Origin: Actinomycetes bacterium
GTDB lineage: Bacteria; Actinomycetota; Actinomycetes; Actinomycetales; Cellulomonadaceae
Direction of reading: 5' to 3'
DNA length: 9,375 nt
Assembly: GCA_023462275.1 (NCBI GenBank)
Contig: JAEWYD010000275.1
Location: forward strand, 1 to 9,375
Positions within the stretch are counted from its first letter, which is position 1; each line of letters starts with the position of its first letter. Made by a program: the position numbers and the translations under genes. A model generated the notes under the pieces. It was not told where the DNA came from. It was given only the letters and a program-made list of their open reading frames with translations, and did not search any database. Positions 1 to 6,119 of this stretch are shown here, in pieces.

Positions 1-837
1 CAGCACCTCGGCGAGGGCGACGAACGCGCCGAGGCGCGGGCCGAGGCGCCGGGTGCCGGCGATGCCCGTGCCGTAGGCGATGGCGCCGCTGACCAGGCCG
101 AGCGCGAGCGCCGGCAGCCAGAACGGCACCTGGTGCCCGGAGTAGTCCGCGGGCGCCGTCGAGAAGGTCACGGGCAGCACGCGCAGGGCCGCGAGCACCC
201 CGAGGGCGACAGCGCCGACCGCGAGACCTGCCGCGGCGAGGGCGATGGGCGGCAGGCCGGTCCGGTCGTCGGCGGCGATGACGAAGTAGGTGGCGACGCC
301 GACCATCCCGGCCAGTGCCCAGGCCACCCCGACGGGGCTGACCCCGACGCCGCCGAGCACGTCGAGGACGAGGGCGAGGCCGACGGCGGCCAGCCCGGTG
401 CCGGCCAGCGTCAACCGGCCGGGCCGCTGCCCGCGGCGGAGCCAGAGCCACCCGACGACGGCCGCCGGCGACGTGTACTCGATGAGCAGCGCCGTGCCGA
501 CGGGCAGGTGCTGGACGGCCGAGAAGTAGCAGAGCTGCGAGCCGGCGACCGCGAGCACCCCGAAGAGCAGGACGAGGCCGGCGTTCCGGCGCAGGAGGTG
601 CCAGCGACGGCGCAGCGCGCGGGCGCCGACGGGCACGAGGAGGAGCGCGGCGACGGTGACGCGCACGAGCGTCGCTGCCCCCGGCGACCACCCGGTGTCC
701 AGCAGCCCGTGGACGAGCGTCCCGGAGACGCCGAAGCACACGGCCGAGAAGAGCACGAGCCCCACGCCCGACGCCACGTGCGGACCGGCGTCCGGGGCTC
801 CGACGGTCACCATCCTGTCATCAGCAACCGCCGTCAT
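1..837 (-). CDS. EamA-family (DMT superfamily) transporter, C-terminus cut by window edge
   Basis: The minus-strand frame is open from an ATG at 837 to base 1 (279 codons, no stop), so the last part of the protein lies outside the window. The translation is strongly hydrophobic, with about nine to ten membrane segments. It carries EamA hallmarks: an early VCFGVSGTLVHGLL segment, EYTSPAAVVGWLWLRRGQRP in the middle (end of the first EamA half), and SGAIAYGTGIAGTRRLGPRL near the cut end (second half). EamA proteins are inner-membrane exporters or permeases for amino acids, metabolites or drugs; the substrate cannot be read from sequence. ATG 837 was chosen because a TTGACA/TACTGT promoter ends just before it, giving a leader of about 2 nt. 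An in-frame ATG at 813 is the alternative start. The gene is divergent from the CGNR regulator at 877, which is its likely controller (inference from adjacency). The usual family length is about 290-310 aa, so little is missing. Confidence 0.9.
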   Translation of the reverse strand, partial: MTAVADDRMVTVGAPDAGPHVASGVGLVLFSAVCFGVSGTLVHGLLDTGWSPGAATLVRVTVAALLLVPVGARALRRRWHLLRRNAGLVLLFGVLAVAGSQLCYFSAVQHLPVGTALLIEYTSPAAVVGWLWLRRGQRPGRLTLAGTGLAAVGLALVLDVLGGVGVSPVGVAWALAGMVGVATYFVIAADDRTGLPPIALAAAGLAVGAVALGVLAALRVLPVTFSTAPADYSGHQVPFWLPALALGLVSGAIAYGTGIAGTRRLGPRLGAFVALAEVL

Positions 838-842
838 GGCTC

Positions 843-870
843 ATGACAGTAGGGAGCCCGCGTGTAATCT
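843..870 (+). promoter_or_regulatory. Leaderless promoter of the CGNR regulator gene
   Basis: On the plus strand, ATGACA (843-848, five of six matches to TTGACA) is followed after 16 bp by TAATCT (865-870). With the -10 placed at -12 to -7, position +1 falls exactly on the GTG start codon at 877. There is no Shine-Dalgarno sequence before that GTG. This supports a leaderless transcript, a common arrangement in actinomycetes. Confidence 0.45.
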
Positions 871-875
871 GTCAA
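846..875 (-). promoter_or_regulatory. Promoter of the EamA gene
   Basis: On the minus strand a perfect -35 hexamer TTGACA (875 down to 870) is followed after 18 bp by TACTGT (851 to 846), a TANNNT-type -10. The predicted transcription start is about 838-839, one or two bases before ATG 837. The elements overlap those of the opposite promoter for the CGNR gene, so both promoters cannot be occupied at once. Confidence 0.5.
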
Positions 876-876
876 A

Positions 877-1425
877 GTGGTATTCGCCCATGACACGGAG
901 ACATCGCTGCAGGCCGCCGTCGAGCTGGTGAACAGCGCCGGCGAGCCGCACGGCCTCGACGACGTCGCCGACCTGGCCGCCTTCCTGCGGCGCTGGGAGT
1001 ACGCGGGCCGCTACGACGGGACCCCGGCCGAGCTCGCGCAGGTGCGGGCGCTGCGACCCGCGCTGCGCGAGCTGCTGCTCGCGGACCGCGACAGCGCCGT
1101 GGCACTCGTCAACGCGATGCTCGCCGACGCCCACGCCGTTCCCCAGCTGGTGCGGCACGGCAGCCTCGACTGGCACGTCCACGCCGTCTCGCTGGACGAG
1201 CCGCTGGCGCGCCGCATCACCGTCGAGACCGCCATGGCGATGATCGACGTGATCCGCACCGACGAGGCGTCGCGCCTGGGCGTCTGCGCCGACGAGGGGT
1301 GCGACGGCGTCGTGCTGGACCTGTCCCGGAACCGCTCGCGCAAGTACTGCTCGGCCGCCTGCACCAGCCGCAACGCTGTCGCGGCGTACCGGGCCCGGCG
1401 CGCATCCCGGGGGTCCGGCGACTGA
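877..1425 (+). CDS. ABATE-domain / CGNR-type zinc-finger transcriptional regulator
   Basis: This is a 182-aa cytoplasmic protein. The N-terminus (VFAHDTETSLQAAVELVNS) matches the start of the ABATE domain (putative stress-induced transcription regulators), which is why the GTG at 877 was kept despite lacking a ribosome binding site. The ABATE domain covers roughly residues 1-125. The C-terminal finger has cysteines at 137, 142, 158 and 162 (C-x4-C-x15-C-x3-C) with the family segment LDLSRNRSRKYCS, followed by a basic tail YRARRA for DNA contact. Where the name-giving family has C-G-N-R, this one reads C-T-S-R-N, a small variation around the last cysteine. It is divergent from the EamA exporter (39 bp apart) and 39 bp upstream of an MFS transporter on the same strand. 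It probably controls one or both; this is inference. The ligand is unknown. Confidence 0.88.
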   Translation: MVFAHDTETSLQAAVELVNSAGEPHGLDDVADLAAFLRRWEYAGRYDGTPAELAQVRALRPALRELLLADRDSAVALVNAMLADAHAVPQLVRHGSLDWHVHAVSLDEPLARRITVETAMAMIDVIRTDEASRLGVCADEGCDGVVLDLSRNRSRKYCSAACTSRNAVAAYRARRASRGSGD

Positions 1426-1464
1426 ACCGGGCCGGCGTCGGGGGCGCGTGACACACTCGGCCGC

Positions 1465-2730
1465 GTGGCCGCCCCCGCCCGGCGCATCGAGCGCACCTAC
1501 CTGGTCCTCACGGCCGGGAACACGCTCGCGGCCTCGGTCATCTGGGGGATCAACACGCTGTTCCTGCTAGACGCCGGCCTGACGAACCTCGAGGCGTTCG
1601 CCGCTAACGCGTTCTTCACCGCAGGCATGGTGCTGTTCGAGATCCCGACCGGGGTGGTCGCCGACGGCTGGGGCCGGCGGGCGTCGTACCTGCTCGGCAC
1701 CGTCGTGCTCGCCGTCTCGACACTCCTGTACTACCTGCTCTGGGTGACGCACGGGCCGTTCTGGCAGTGGGCGATCGTGTCCGTGCTCATCGGGCTGGGC
1801 TTCACGTTCTTCTCGGGCGCCGTCGAGGCGTGGCTGGTCGACGCGCTCGCCGCGACGGGCCACGCCGGCCCGCTCGAGGCGGTGTTCGCCCGGGCCCAGG
1901 TGGTGGGCGGGGTCGCCATGCTGGCGGGCGCAGTGGGCGGTGGGCTGCTGGCCCAGGTGACGTCGCTCGGGGCGCCGTTCCTCGTGCGCGTCGGCGCGCT
2001 GCTCGTCATGACGGCGGTGGCCGCCACCGCCATGCGCGACGTCGGCTTCACCCCCGACCGCTCCGCCGGCCCGGGCGACGCCGTACGCGCGATCCTGCGC
2101 GCCTCGGTCCGGCACGGGCTGGGGCACCGGCCGGTGCGCTGGCTCATGCTGGCCGCGCCGCTCGTCTCCGGCGTCGGCATCTACGCGTTCTACGCGCTCC
2201 AGCCCTTCCTGCTCGACCTCTACGGCGACCAGGGGGCCTACTGGGTCGCGGGCCTCGCGGCGGCCGTGGTGGCCGGCTCGCAGGTGGTCGGCGGGCTGCT
2301 CGCCGGGCGACTGCGGGGCGCCGTCCGCCGCCGCACGACGGCGATCATCCTCGCCACGGGTGCAGCGGGCGTCGCACTCGGCTGCCTGGCGCTCACGCGG
2401 ACGTTCGCGGTCGCGCTCGCGCTCCTCGTCGGGTGGGCGCTGTTCGGCGCGGCGGCGACGCCCGTGCGCCAGGCGTACCTCAACGCGCTGATCCCGTCGC
2501 AGCAGCGGGCGACGGTCCTCTCCTTCGACTCGCTCATGGGGAGCACCGGCGGCGTGGCGATCCAGCCGGCCCTCGGCCGGGTCGCCGACCTGTCGAGCTA
2601 CGGCGCCTCGTACGCCGTCGGCGCGGTGCTGCAGCTGGCGGCCCTGCCGTTCCTGGTGGCGAGCCGACGGGAGCGGGACCCGGCCGACGTCGGCACTGCG
2701 CCCGTCCGCCCGGAGACACTCAGCGACTGA
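1465..2730 (+). CDS. MFS transporter, 12-helix type
   Basis: This 421-aa integral membrane protein starts at a GTG (1465); no in-frame ATG precedes the first helix. About twelve hydrophobic helices are visible. MFS motif A lies in the helix 2-3 loop at residues 63-73 (GVVADGWGRRA), preceded by FEIPTG, and EAWLVDAL (about 121-128) follows in helix 4. A basic loop (RLRGAVRRRTT) sits mid-protein at the start of the second half. MFS proteins use ion gradients to export or import small solutes. The FEIPTGVVAD pattern is common in uncharacterised MFS proteins related to drug exporters, so the substrate is unknown. It lies 39 bp after the CGNR gene with no obvious separate promoter, so co-transcription is likely. 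The start codon sits inside a short hairpin (CGGCC-GCGT-GGCCG, 1458-1471). The 3' end overlaps the convergent efflux gene by 11 bp. Confidence 0.88.
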   Translation: MAAPARRIERTYLVLTAGNTLAASVIWGINTLFLLDAGLTNLEAFAANAFFTAGMVLFEIPTGVVADGWGRRASYLLGTVVLAVSTLLYYLLWVTHGPFWQWAIVSVLIGLGFTFFSGAVEAWLVDALAATGHAGPLEAVFARAQVVGGVAMLAGAVGGGLLAQVTSLGAPFLVRVGALLVMTAVAATAMRDVGFTPDRSAGPGDAVRAILRASVRHGLGHRPVRWLMLAAPLVSGVGIYAFYALQPFLLDLYGDQGAYWVAGLAAAVVAGSQVVGGLLAGRLRGAVRRRTTAIILATGAAGVALGCLALTRTFAVALALLVGWALFGAAATPVRQAYLNALIPSQQRATVLSFDSLMGSTGGVAIQPALGRVADLSSYGASYAVGAVLQLAALPFLVASRRERDPADVGTAPVRPETLSD

Positions 2731-4258
2731 CGGCGCTCCCGGCCGGCGCGCTCGCCGCCAGGCCGTGCGCGTCCGTCCACGTGTGCGGCGTCGGCTTCGC
2801 GAAGAACGCCACCATCACGGCCCCGACGAGCGCGATCGCCGCCGGCAGCAGCAGGGTCTGCTGCATCGCCGCCGTGAAGCCCGGGTGCAGCGCGTCGGGC
2901 AGACCACCGCCCGCCTCCGCCGTGCGGGCCGCCGACGCGCCCGAGCCGCCGAGGCCGCCGAGCTCCACCGCCAGGCGCGCCTGGATGAGCGCCGCGACGC
3001 AGGCGCTGCCGAGCACGGAGCCGATCTGCCGCGTCGTGTTGTAGACGCCGGCACCGGCGCCGGCCTGCCGCGGCGGCAGGTTCCGCGTCGCGGTGCTCGA
3101 GATCGGGGACCAGATGCCGGCGTTGGCCGCGCCCATGAGCGCGCTGGGCAGCAGGAGCCGCGCCCACTGGTCGCCGTCCGGCTCGAGCCAGGCGGCGTAC
3201 CAGAGGAGCGCGACGACCATGAGCAGCATGCCGCCGAGCGCGATCCAGCGGGGGTTCACGCGGTCCACGAGCTTGCCGACGACCGGCGCCAGCGGCATCG
3301 TCACGACCGCCATCGGGACGAGCATGAGGGCCGAGCGGGTGGGCGAGAACCCGAGGACGAGCTGGTAGTAGAAGACGAGCGGCAGCGACAGGCTCGTGAC
3401 GGTGAACCCGACGGCCGTGATGGCGGCGTTGGCGAGGGCGAAGTTCCGGTCGCGGAACAGCGGCAGCGGCAGCAGGGGCTCACCCCGGTTCACGGCCTGC
3501 CAGACGACGAAGAGCACCAGCACCGCGACGCCGCCGCCGATCAGCGCCCAGACCGGCAGCCAGCCGCCGACCAGGCCCCAGTCGTAGGTCGGGCCCTCCT
3601 GGATGCCGAACACCAGCAGGAACATGCCGACGGCGCTCAGCCCGACGCCGGCCAGGTCGAACCGGTGGGGGTGCGTCGGCAGGCTCGGCACGTACTTCGC
3701 CGCGAGCGCGAAGGCGACGACGCCGACCGGGACGTTGACGATGAAGATCCACTCCCAGCCGAGCCCGTCGACGAGGACACCGCCCAGGATCGGCCCGACG
3801 AGCGTGGCGACGCCCGCCACCGCGCCCCAGAGCCCCATGGCCTGACCGCGGCGGTCGGGCGGGAAGATCCGGGTGATGACGGCCATGGTCTGCGGGGTCA
3901 TCAGGGACGCGCCGAACCCCTGCACCACGCGCGCGACGACGAGCATGCCGATCCCGCCGCCGGGCAGCACGCCGGAGAGCCCGCACCACAGCGACGCCAC
4001 GGTGAAGGTGACGAGGCCAGCCAGGTAGAGGGTCTTCGGGCCGAAGCGGTCGCCGAGGCGCCCGGTGATGAGCAGCGGCACGGCGTAGGCCAGCAGGTAC
4101 GCGCTCGTGACCCAGATGACGTCGTTGATGCCGGCGTGCAGCCCCGCCATGATGCTGGGGTTCGCCACGTTCACGATCGTCGTGTCGACCAGGATCATGA
4201 AGAAGCCGACGACCAGCGCCCAGAGGGCGGGCCAGGGACGGGTCGCAGTGGTACTCAT
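2720..4258 (-). CDS. DHA2-family (EmrB/QacA-type) multidrug efflux MFS transporter
   Basis: This 512-aa protein has the 14-helix layout of the DHA2 proton-driven drug exporters. Diagnostic motifs are in order: motif D1 LVDTTIVNVANPSI (residues 23-36), motif A GRLGDRFGPK (66-75), motif B ARVVQGFGASLMTP (109-122) and motif C from GPILGGVLVDGLG (155-167) into the WEWIFIVNVPVG segment. The family pumps cationic or hydrophobic drugs, antiseptics or self-made metabolites out of the cell. The start at ATG 4258 is preceded four bases away by GGAAGAAG, a fair ribosome binding site. The gene follows the PadR gene on the same strand, separated by 136 bp that hold five 15-bp tandem repeats. A PadR-type repressor beside an efflux pump is a familiar pairing (LmrR with LmrCD is an analogous case). 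The actual substrate cannot be told. Confidence 0.93.
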   Translation of the reverse strand: MSTTATRPWPALWALVVGFFMILVDTTIVNVANPSIMAGLHAGINDVIWVTSAYLLAYAVPLLITGRLGDRFGPKTLYLAGLVTFTVASLWCGLSGVLPGGGIGMLVVARVVQGFGASLMTPQTMAVITRIFPPDRRGQAMGLWGAVAGVATLVGPILGGVLVDGLGWEWIFIVNVPVGVVAFALAAKYVPSLPTHPHRFDLAGVGLSAVGMFLLVFGIQEGPTYDWGLVGGWLPVWALIGGGVAVLVLFVVWQAVNRGEPLLPLPLFRDRNFALANAAITAVGFTVTSLSLPLVFYYQLVLGFSPTRSALMLVPMAVVTMPLAPVVGKLVDRVNPRWIALGGMLLMVVALLWYAAWLEPDGDQWARLLLPSALMGAANAGIWSPISSTATRNLPPRQAGAGAGVYNTTRQIGSVLGSACVAALIQARLAVELGGLGGSGASAARTAEAGGGLPDALHPGFTAAMQQTLLLPAAIALVGAVMVAFFAKPTPHTWTDAHGLAASAPAGSAVSR

Positions 4259-4279
4259 GACGCTTCTTCCGGAGTTGAT

Positions 4280-4354
4280 GGGCTGAGATGTGACGGGCCC
4301 AGACGTGACGGGCCGAGACGTGACTGGCTGAGACGTGAGTGGCTCGGACCTGAC
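4280..4354. repeat. Five tandem 15-bp repeats between PadR and efflux pump genes
   Basis: Units at 4280-4294, 4295-4309, 4310-4324, 4325-4339 and 4340-4354 follow the consensus GGGCYGAGACGTGAC. Unit 3 matches it fully; units 1 and 2 differ at one or two bases, unit 4 at two and unit 5 at more. A decayed remnant (GGGTGG then GGGCGAC) may continue to about 4370. The repeats lie in the leader of the efflux gene. They may be operator sites, a variable-number repeat, or both. No gene is coded here. Confidence 0.85.
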
Positions 4355-4376
4355 GGGTGGTGCGGGCGACGGGAGC

Positions 4377-4394
4377 GGGCCGGCCGGGCCGGCC
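4377..4394. repeat. Duplicated GGGCCGGCC just after the PadR stop codon
   Basis: GGGCCGGCC occurs twice head to tail (4377-4385 and 4386-4394), ending one base before the PadR stop codon. Each copy contains the self-complementary GGCCGGCC, so the minus-strand transcript can fold into a compact all-GC hairpin immediately after the stop. There is no T-tract, so a classic intrinsic terminator is not supported. It could slow or partly end transcription before the efflux gene (inference). Confidence 0.45.
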
Positions 4395-4982
4395 TCACCA
4401 GTCGATGGCCCCCGAACGGAGCCGGTCGACGAGGTCGGCGATCCAGCGGACCTCCGCCTGCGTCATGGCGATCTGGAGCTCGAGGTCGATCCAGAAGCGT
4501 TCCGGCACCCCGCGCTCGGTGACCCGCTCACGCCCTGCGAGCAGCGCGTCCAGGGTCGCGCCGAGCGCCGCGAGCCGCCTCTCCAGCAGCGCGCCGACCG
4601 TCTCGCGCGGGAGGTTGTGCGCCTCCCCGAGCGCGAGTGGCAGCGCTGGGTACTCGTTGACGGGGCGGGACAGGATGTCCGACAGGCGCTGCGTGAGCGC
4701 GAGGTGGCCCGGCTCGGTGATCTCGTAGGTGGTGCGCTCGGGGCGGTTCCCGTCCCGTTCCGTGCCGATCGACCGGACCAGGCCCTGCCCCGCGAGCCGG
4801 TCGACCGCGTGGTACAGCGACCCGGGCCGCACCTTGACGACCCGCTCGGCGGCGCGCTGCGTCATGAGCTGGAACATCTCGTAGGGGTGCATGGGCCGCT
4901 CGACCAGCAGGGCCAGCACCGCCACCCCGAGGGGCGTGATCTCGGGGACGCGGTCCTCAGAGCGCTCGGCGTGGGCGGCCAT
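4395..4982 (-). CDS. PadR-family transcriptional regulator
   Basis: This 195-aa protein has the two-part PadR layout. An N-terminal winged helix-turn-helix spans residues 14-90, with PLGVAVLALLVERPMHPYEM, then the recognition-helix motif GSLYHAVDRLAGQGLV (54-69) and a wing ending in RTTYEIT (83-89). A C-terminal helical dimerisation region (about 95-190) contains RFWIDLELQIAMTQAE. PadR proteins are dimeric ligand-sensing repressors of detoxification and multidrug efflux genes. ATG 4982 coincides with the predicted transcription start of a TAATGT promoter and has no ribosome binding site, so the mRNA is probably leaderless. A 38-bp palindrome begins 13 bases upstream of the start codon and is the likely autoregulatory operator. 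The next gene on the strand is a DHA2 efflux pump, the probable main target. Confidence 0.93.
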   Translation of the reverse strand: MAAHAERSEDRVPEITPLGVAVLALLVERPMHPYEMFQLMTQRAAERVVKVRPGSLYHAVDRLAGQGLVRSIGTERDGNRPERTTYEITEPGHLALTQRLSDILSRPVNEYPALPLALGEAHNLPRETVGALLERRLAALGATLDALLAGRERVTERGVPERFWIDLELQIAMTQAEVRWIADLVDRLRSGAIDW

Positions 4983-4988
4983 GGGGAC

Positions 4989-4994
4989 ACATTA
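4989..4994 (-). promoter_or_regulatory. -10 element of the leaderless PadR promoter
   Basis: TAATGT reads on the minus strand from 4994 to 4989. That places +1 at 4982, the A of the PadR start codon. No good -35 is visible; the -35 position falls inside the central part of the palindrome, so repressor binding there would block polymerase. Confidence 0.5.
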
Positions 4995-4995
4995 C

Positions 4996-5033
4996 TCCAC
5001 GTGGGCTATTCCTCGTGGAATAGCCCACGTGGA
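4996..5033. promoter_or_regulatory. 38-bp palindrome, candidate PadR operator
   Basis: Two perfect 17-bp arms (left arm TCCACGTGGGCTATTCC, 4996-5012; right arm its exact reverse complement, 5017-5033) flank a 4-bp centre TCGT. Each arm holds the shorter palindrome CCACGTGG near its outer end. The element lies immediately upstream of the PadR -10 box and covers the -35 region, as expected for an autorepressor site. It lies 71 bp beyond the hydrolase stop, so in that transcript it would form a long hairpin. It lacks a T-tract, so I favour an operator over a terminator. Confidence 0.75.
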
Positions 5034-5052
5034 ACTCGTCCGCCCGCCGACC

Positions 5053-5072
5053 CCTGCGCCGCATCCCGCAGG
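5053..5072. other. Weak hairpin downstream of the hydrolase gene
   Basis: CCTGCG (5053-5058) and CGCAGG (5067-5072) can pair across an 8-nt loop, 33 bp after the hydrolase stop on the minus strand. The stem is short and no T-tract follows. It is recorded only as a possible weak transcription pause site in the hydrolase-PadR gap. Confidence 0.2.
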
Positions 5073-5104
5073 AAGGCACGCGTCGTCGGCCGCGGGCCAC
5101 CGCG

Positions 5105-5986
5105 TCAGGCGCGCGCCGCGAGGACCTCGCGGAGCCGCGCGGCGAACGCCTCGGGCTGCCCGGCCTGCCCGTACTCCTCGCCGAGGAAGCCGCCGTGGTT
5201 GCTCGGGAAGACGACGAGCTGGGAGCCGAGTGCGTCGGCGAGCGCTGCCGACGTCCGCCACGTCATCGCTCCCCGGCTCTCCTCCCCCGCCGCGACGACG
5301 AGCCGCGCGCCGAACGCGCGCAGCCCGGCCAGGTCCGGCTCGAACCCCACGACCGGGTCCGACGCCCCCGACAGCAGCGGGTCGGCCCGCGTGCCGTCGT
5401 CCTCGGTGGGCAGCCCGAAGGTCGCCGGGTCGGGCAGCTGCGCGCCAAAGCCCTCCGGGAACTCGCCCGGCCACGACGTCAGCCCGATGAAGGCGGCCAT
5501 ACCGGCGCCCCAGCCGCGCTCGTCGTAGGCGCGGCGGACGGCCTGCCACGCCGCACGGGCACGGTCGGCGTCGGGCAGCACGGCGATGAGCGGCGGCTCG
5601 TGCGCGACGAGCGTGCGCACGTCCTCGGGGTGCGCCGCCGCCATGCGGAGCGCCGTGACGGCGCCGCCACTGCTGGCGAACACGTCGACGGGACCCGCGC
5701 CGAGCGCCCCGACCAGGCGGTGGAGGTCGTCCGCCTGCCACTCTGGCCGGTGCTCCGCCGAGCCGTCGCTACGCGTGCTGCGCCCCAGGCCGCGCGGGTC
5801 GTAGGTGACCACGGTGCGGTCGGGGAAGAACCCCGCCAGCGTCCCGAAGCCGGCGGCGTCCATCGGCTGACCCACCATGAGCAGCGGCGGGACGCCGTCG
5901 GCGGCCGGGAGGGGGCCGCGCACGTCGTAGGTGAGGACGGCGCCCGGCACCTCGAGGGTGCGGGTGGTCGGTGCTGTGGTGCTCAT
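5105..5986 (-). CDS. Alpha/beta-fold hydrolase
   Basis: This protein is 293 aa counted from ATG 5986. That start was preferred over the longer frame from 6034 because CAGGAG sits five bases upstream and similarity to the fold begins only after it. Fold landmarks are an oxyanion-region strand and loop LLMVGQPMDAAGF (35-47), TYDPRGLGRS (61-70), the nucleophile elbow VFASSGGAVTAL with Ser106 in A-S-S-G-G, and the C-terminal catalytic His264 in NHGGFLGE. The acid is probably in the segment LVVAAGEES. The elbow is the A-x-S-x-G form rather than the textbook G-x-S-x-G, still consistent with an active serine. No signal peptide is seen, so it is cytoplasmic. The reaction is unknown: esterase, lactonase, epoxide hydrolase-like or haloperoxidase-like activity are all possible. 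It lies 122 bp upstream of PadR on the same strand and may belong to that module. Confidence 0.9.
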   Translation of the reverse strand: MSTTAPTTRTLEVPGAVLTYDVRGPLPAADGVPPLLMVGQPMDAAGFGTLAGFFPDRTVVTYDPRGLGRSTRSDGSAEHRPEWQADDLHRLVGALGAGPVDVFASSGGAVTALRMAAAHPEDVRTLVAHEPPLIAVLPDADRARAAWQAVRRAYDERGWGAGMAAFIGLTSWPGEFPEGFGAQLPDPATFGLPTEDDGTRADPLLSGASDPVVGFEPDLAGLRAFGARLVVAAGEESRGAMTWRTSAALADALGSQLVVFPSNHGGFLGEEYGQAGQPEAFAARLREVLAARA

Positions 5987-5991
5987 CTCGG

Positions 5992-5997
5992 CTCCTG
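5992..5997 (-). promoter_or_regulatory. Ribosome binding site deciding the hydrolase start
   Basis: CAGGAG on the minus strand lies five bases before ATG 5986. The upstream in-frame start at 6034 has no comparable site, and its extra 16 residues (polar, PADRNRATGAE) do not look like part of the fold. Confidence 0.7.
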
Positions 5998-6119
5998 TCG
6001 CGCGGTTCCGGTCGGCGGGGCGGCAGGTACCCACCCACTGTCATGGACCGGCACGCGGCACGGAAGTGATCGGCCGCCGCCCGCGGGATCCGTGACGCAC
6101 GCACGGACGAGGTCGACCC

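Larger units (their letters stand above)
815..895. promoter_or_regulatory. Cluster of TGTCA/TGACA half-sites, candidate operator
   Basis: Five related elements sit around the divergent promoters: CTGTCAT at 815-821, CGTCATG at 832-838, TCATGACAG at 841-849, CTGTCAA at 869-875 and CATGACA at 889-895. GTCATG-GCT-CATGAC (833-847) is an exact inverted repeat spanning the EamA start codon. CTGTCAT (815-821) and ATGACAG (843-849) also form an exact inverted pair. Binding by the neighbouring CGNR protein is inference only. Some sites necessarily coincide with -35 hexamers, which lowers the weight of the pattern. Confidence 0.3.

Noticed and set aside
133..846. 237-residue open frame on the plus strand
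   Set aside because: It is a shadow of the EamA transporter on the minus strand, with a charged low-complexity composition and no recognisable domain.
1458..1471. Hairpin CGGCC-GCGT-GGCCG around the MFS start codon as an RNA thermosensor
   Set aside because: A five-bp stem is common by chance in this base composition, and no other supporting structure is present.
4280..4370. CRISPR-like or iteron-like array
   Set aside because: The 15-bp units are contiguous with no spacers, there are no cas genes, and there is no replication gene nearby.
2765..4522. 585-residue open frame on the plus strand
   Set aside because: It is antisense to the DHA2 efflux gene and PadR. It is low-complexity, rich in Arg, Asp, Gly and Pro, as is typical of shadow frames, and includes the 15-bp repeats as a meaningless DGPRR peptide repeat.
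4996..5033. Intrinsic terminator for the hydrolase gene
   Set aside because: The stem is long, but no T-tract follows it on the minus strand, and it abuts a -10 element of the next gene. An operator explains it better, though a dual role is not excluded.
5987..6034. Longer start for the alpha/beta hydrolase
   Set aside because: The extra 16 residues are polar and unlike the fold, and the upstream start has no ribosome binding site, while ATG 5986 has CAGGAG at a good distance.
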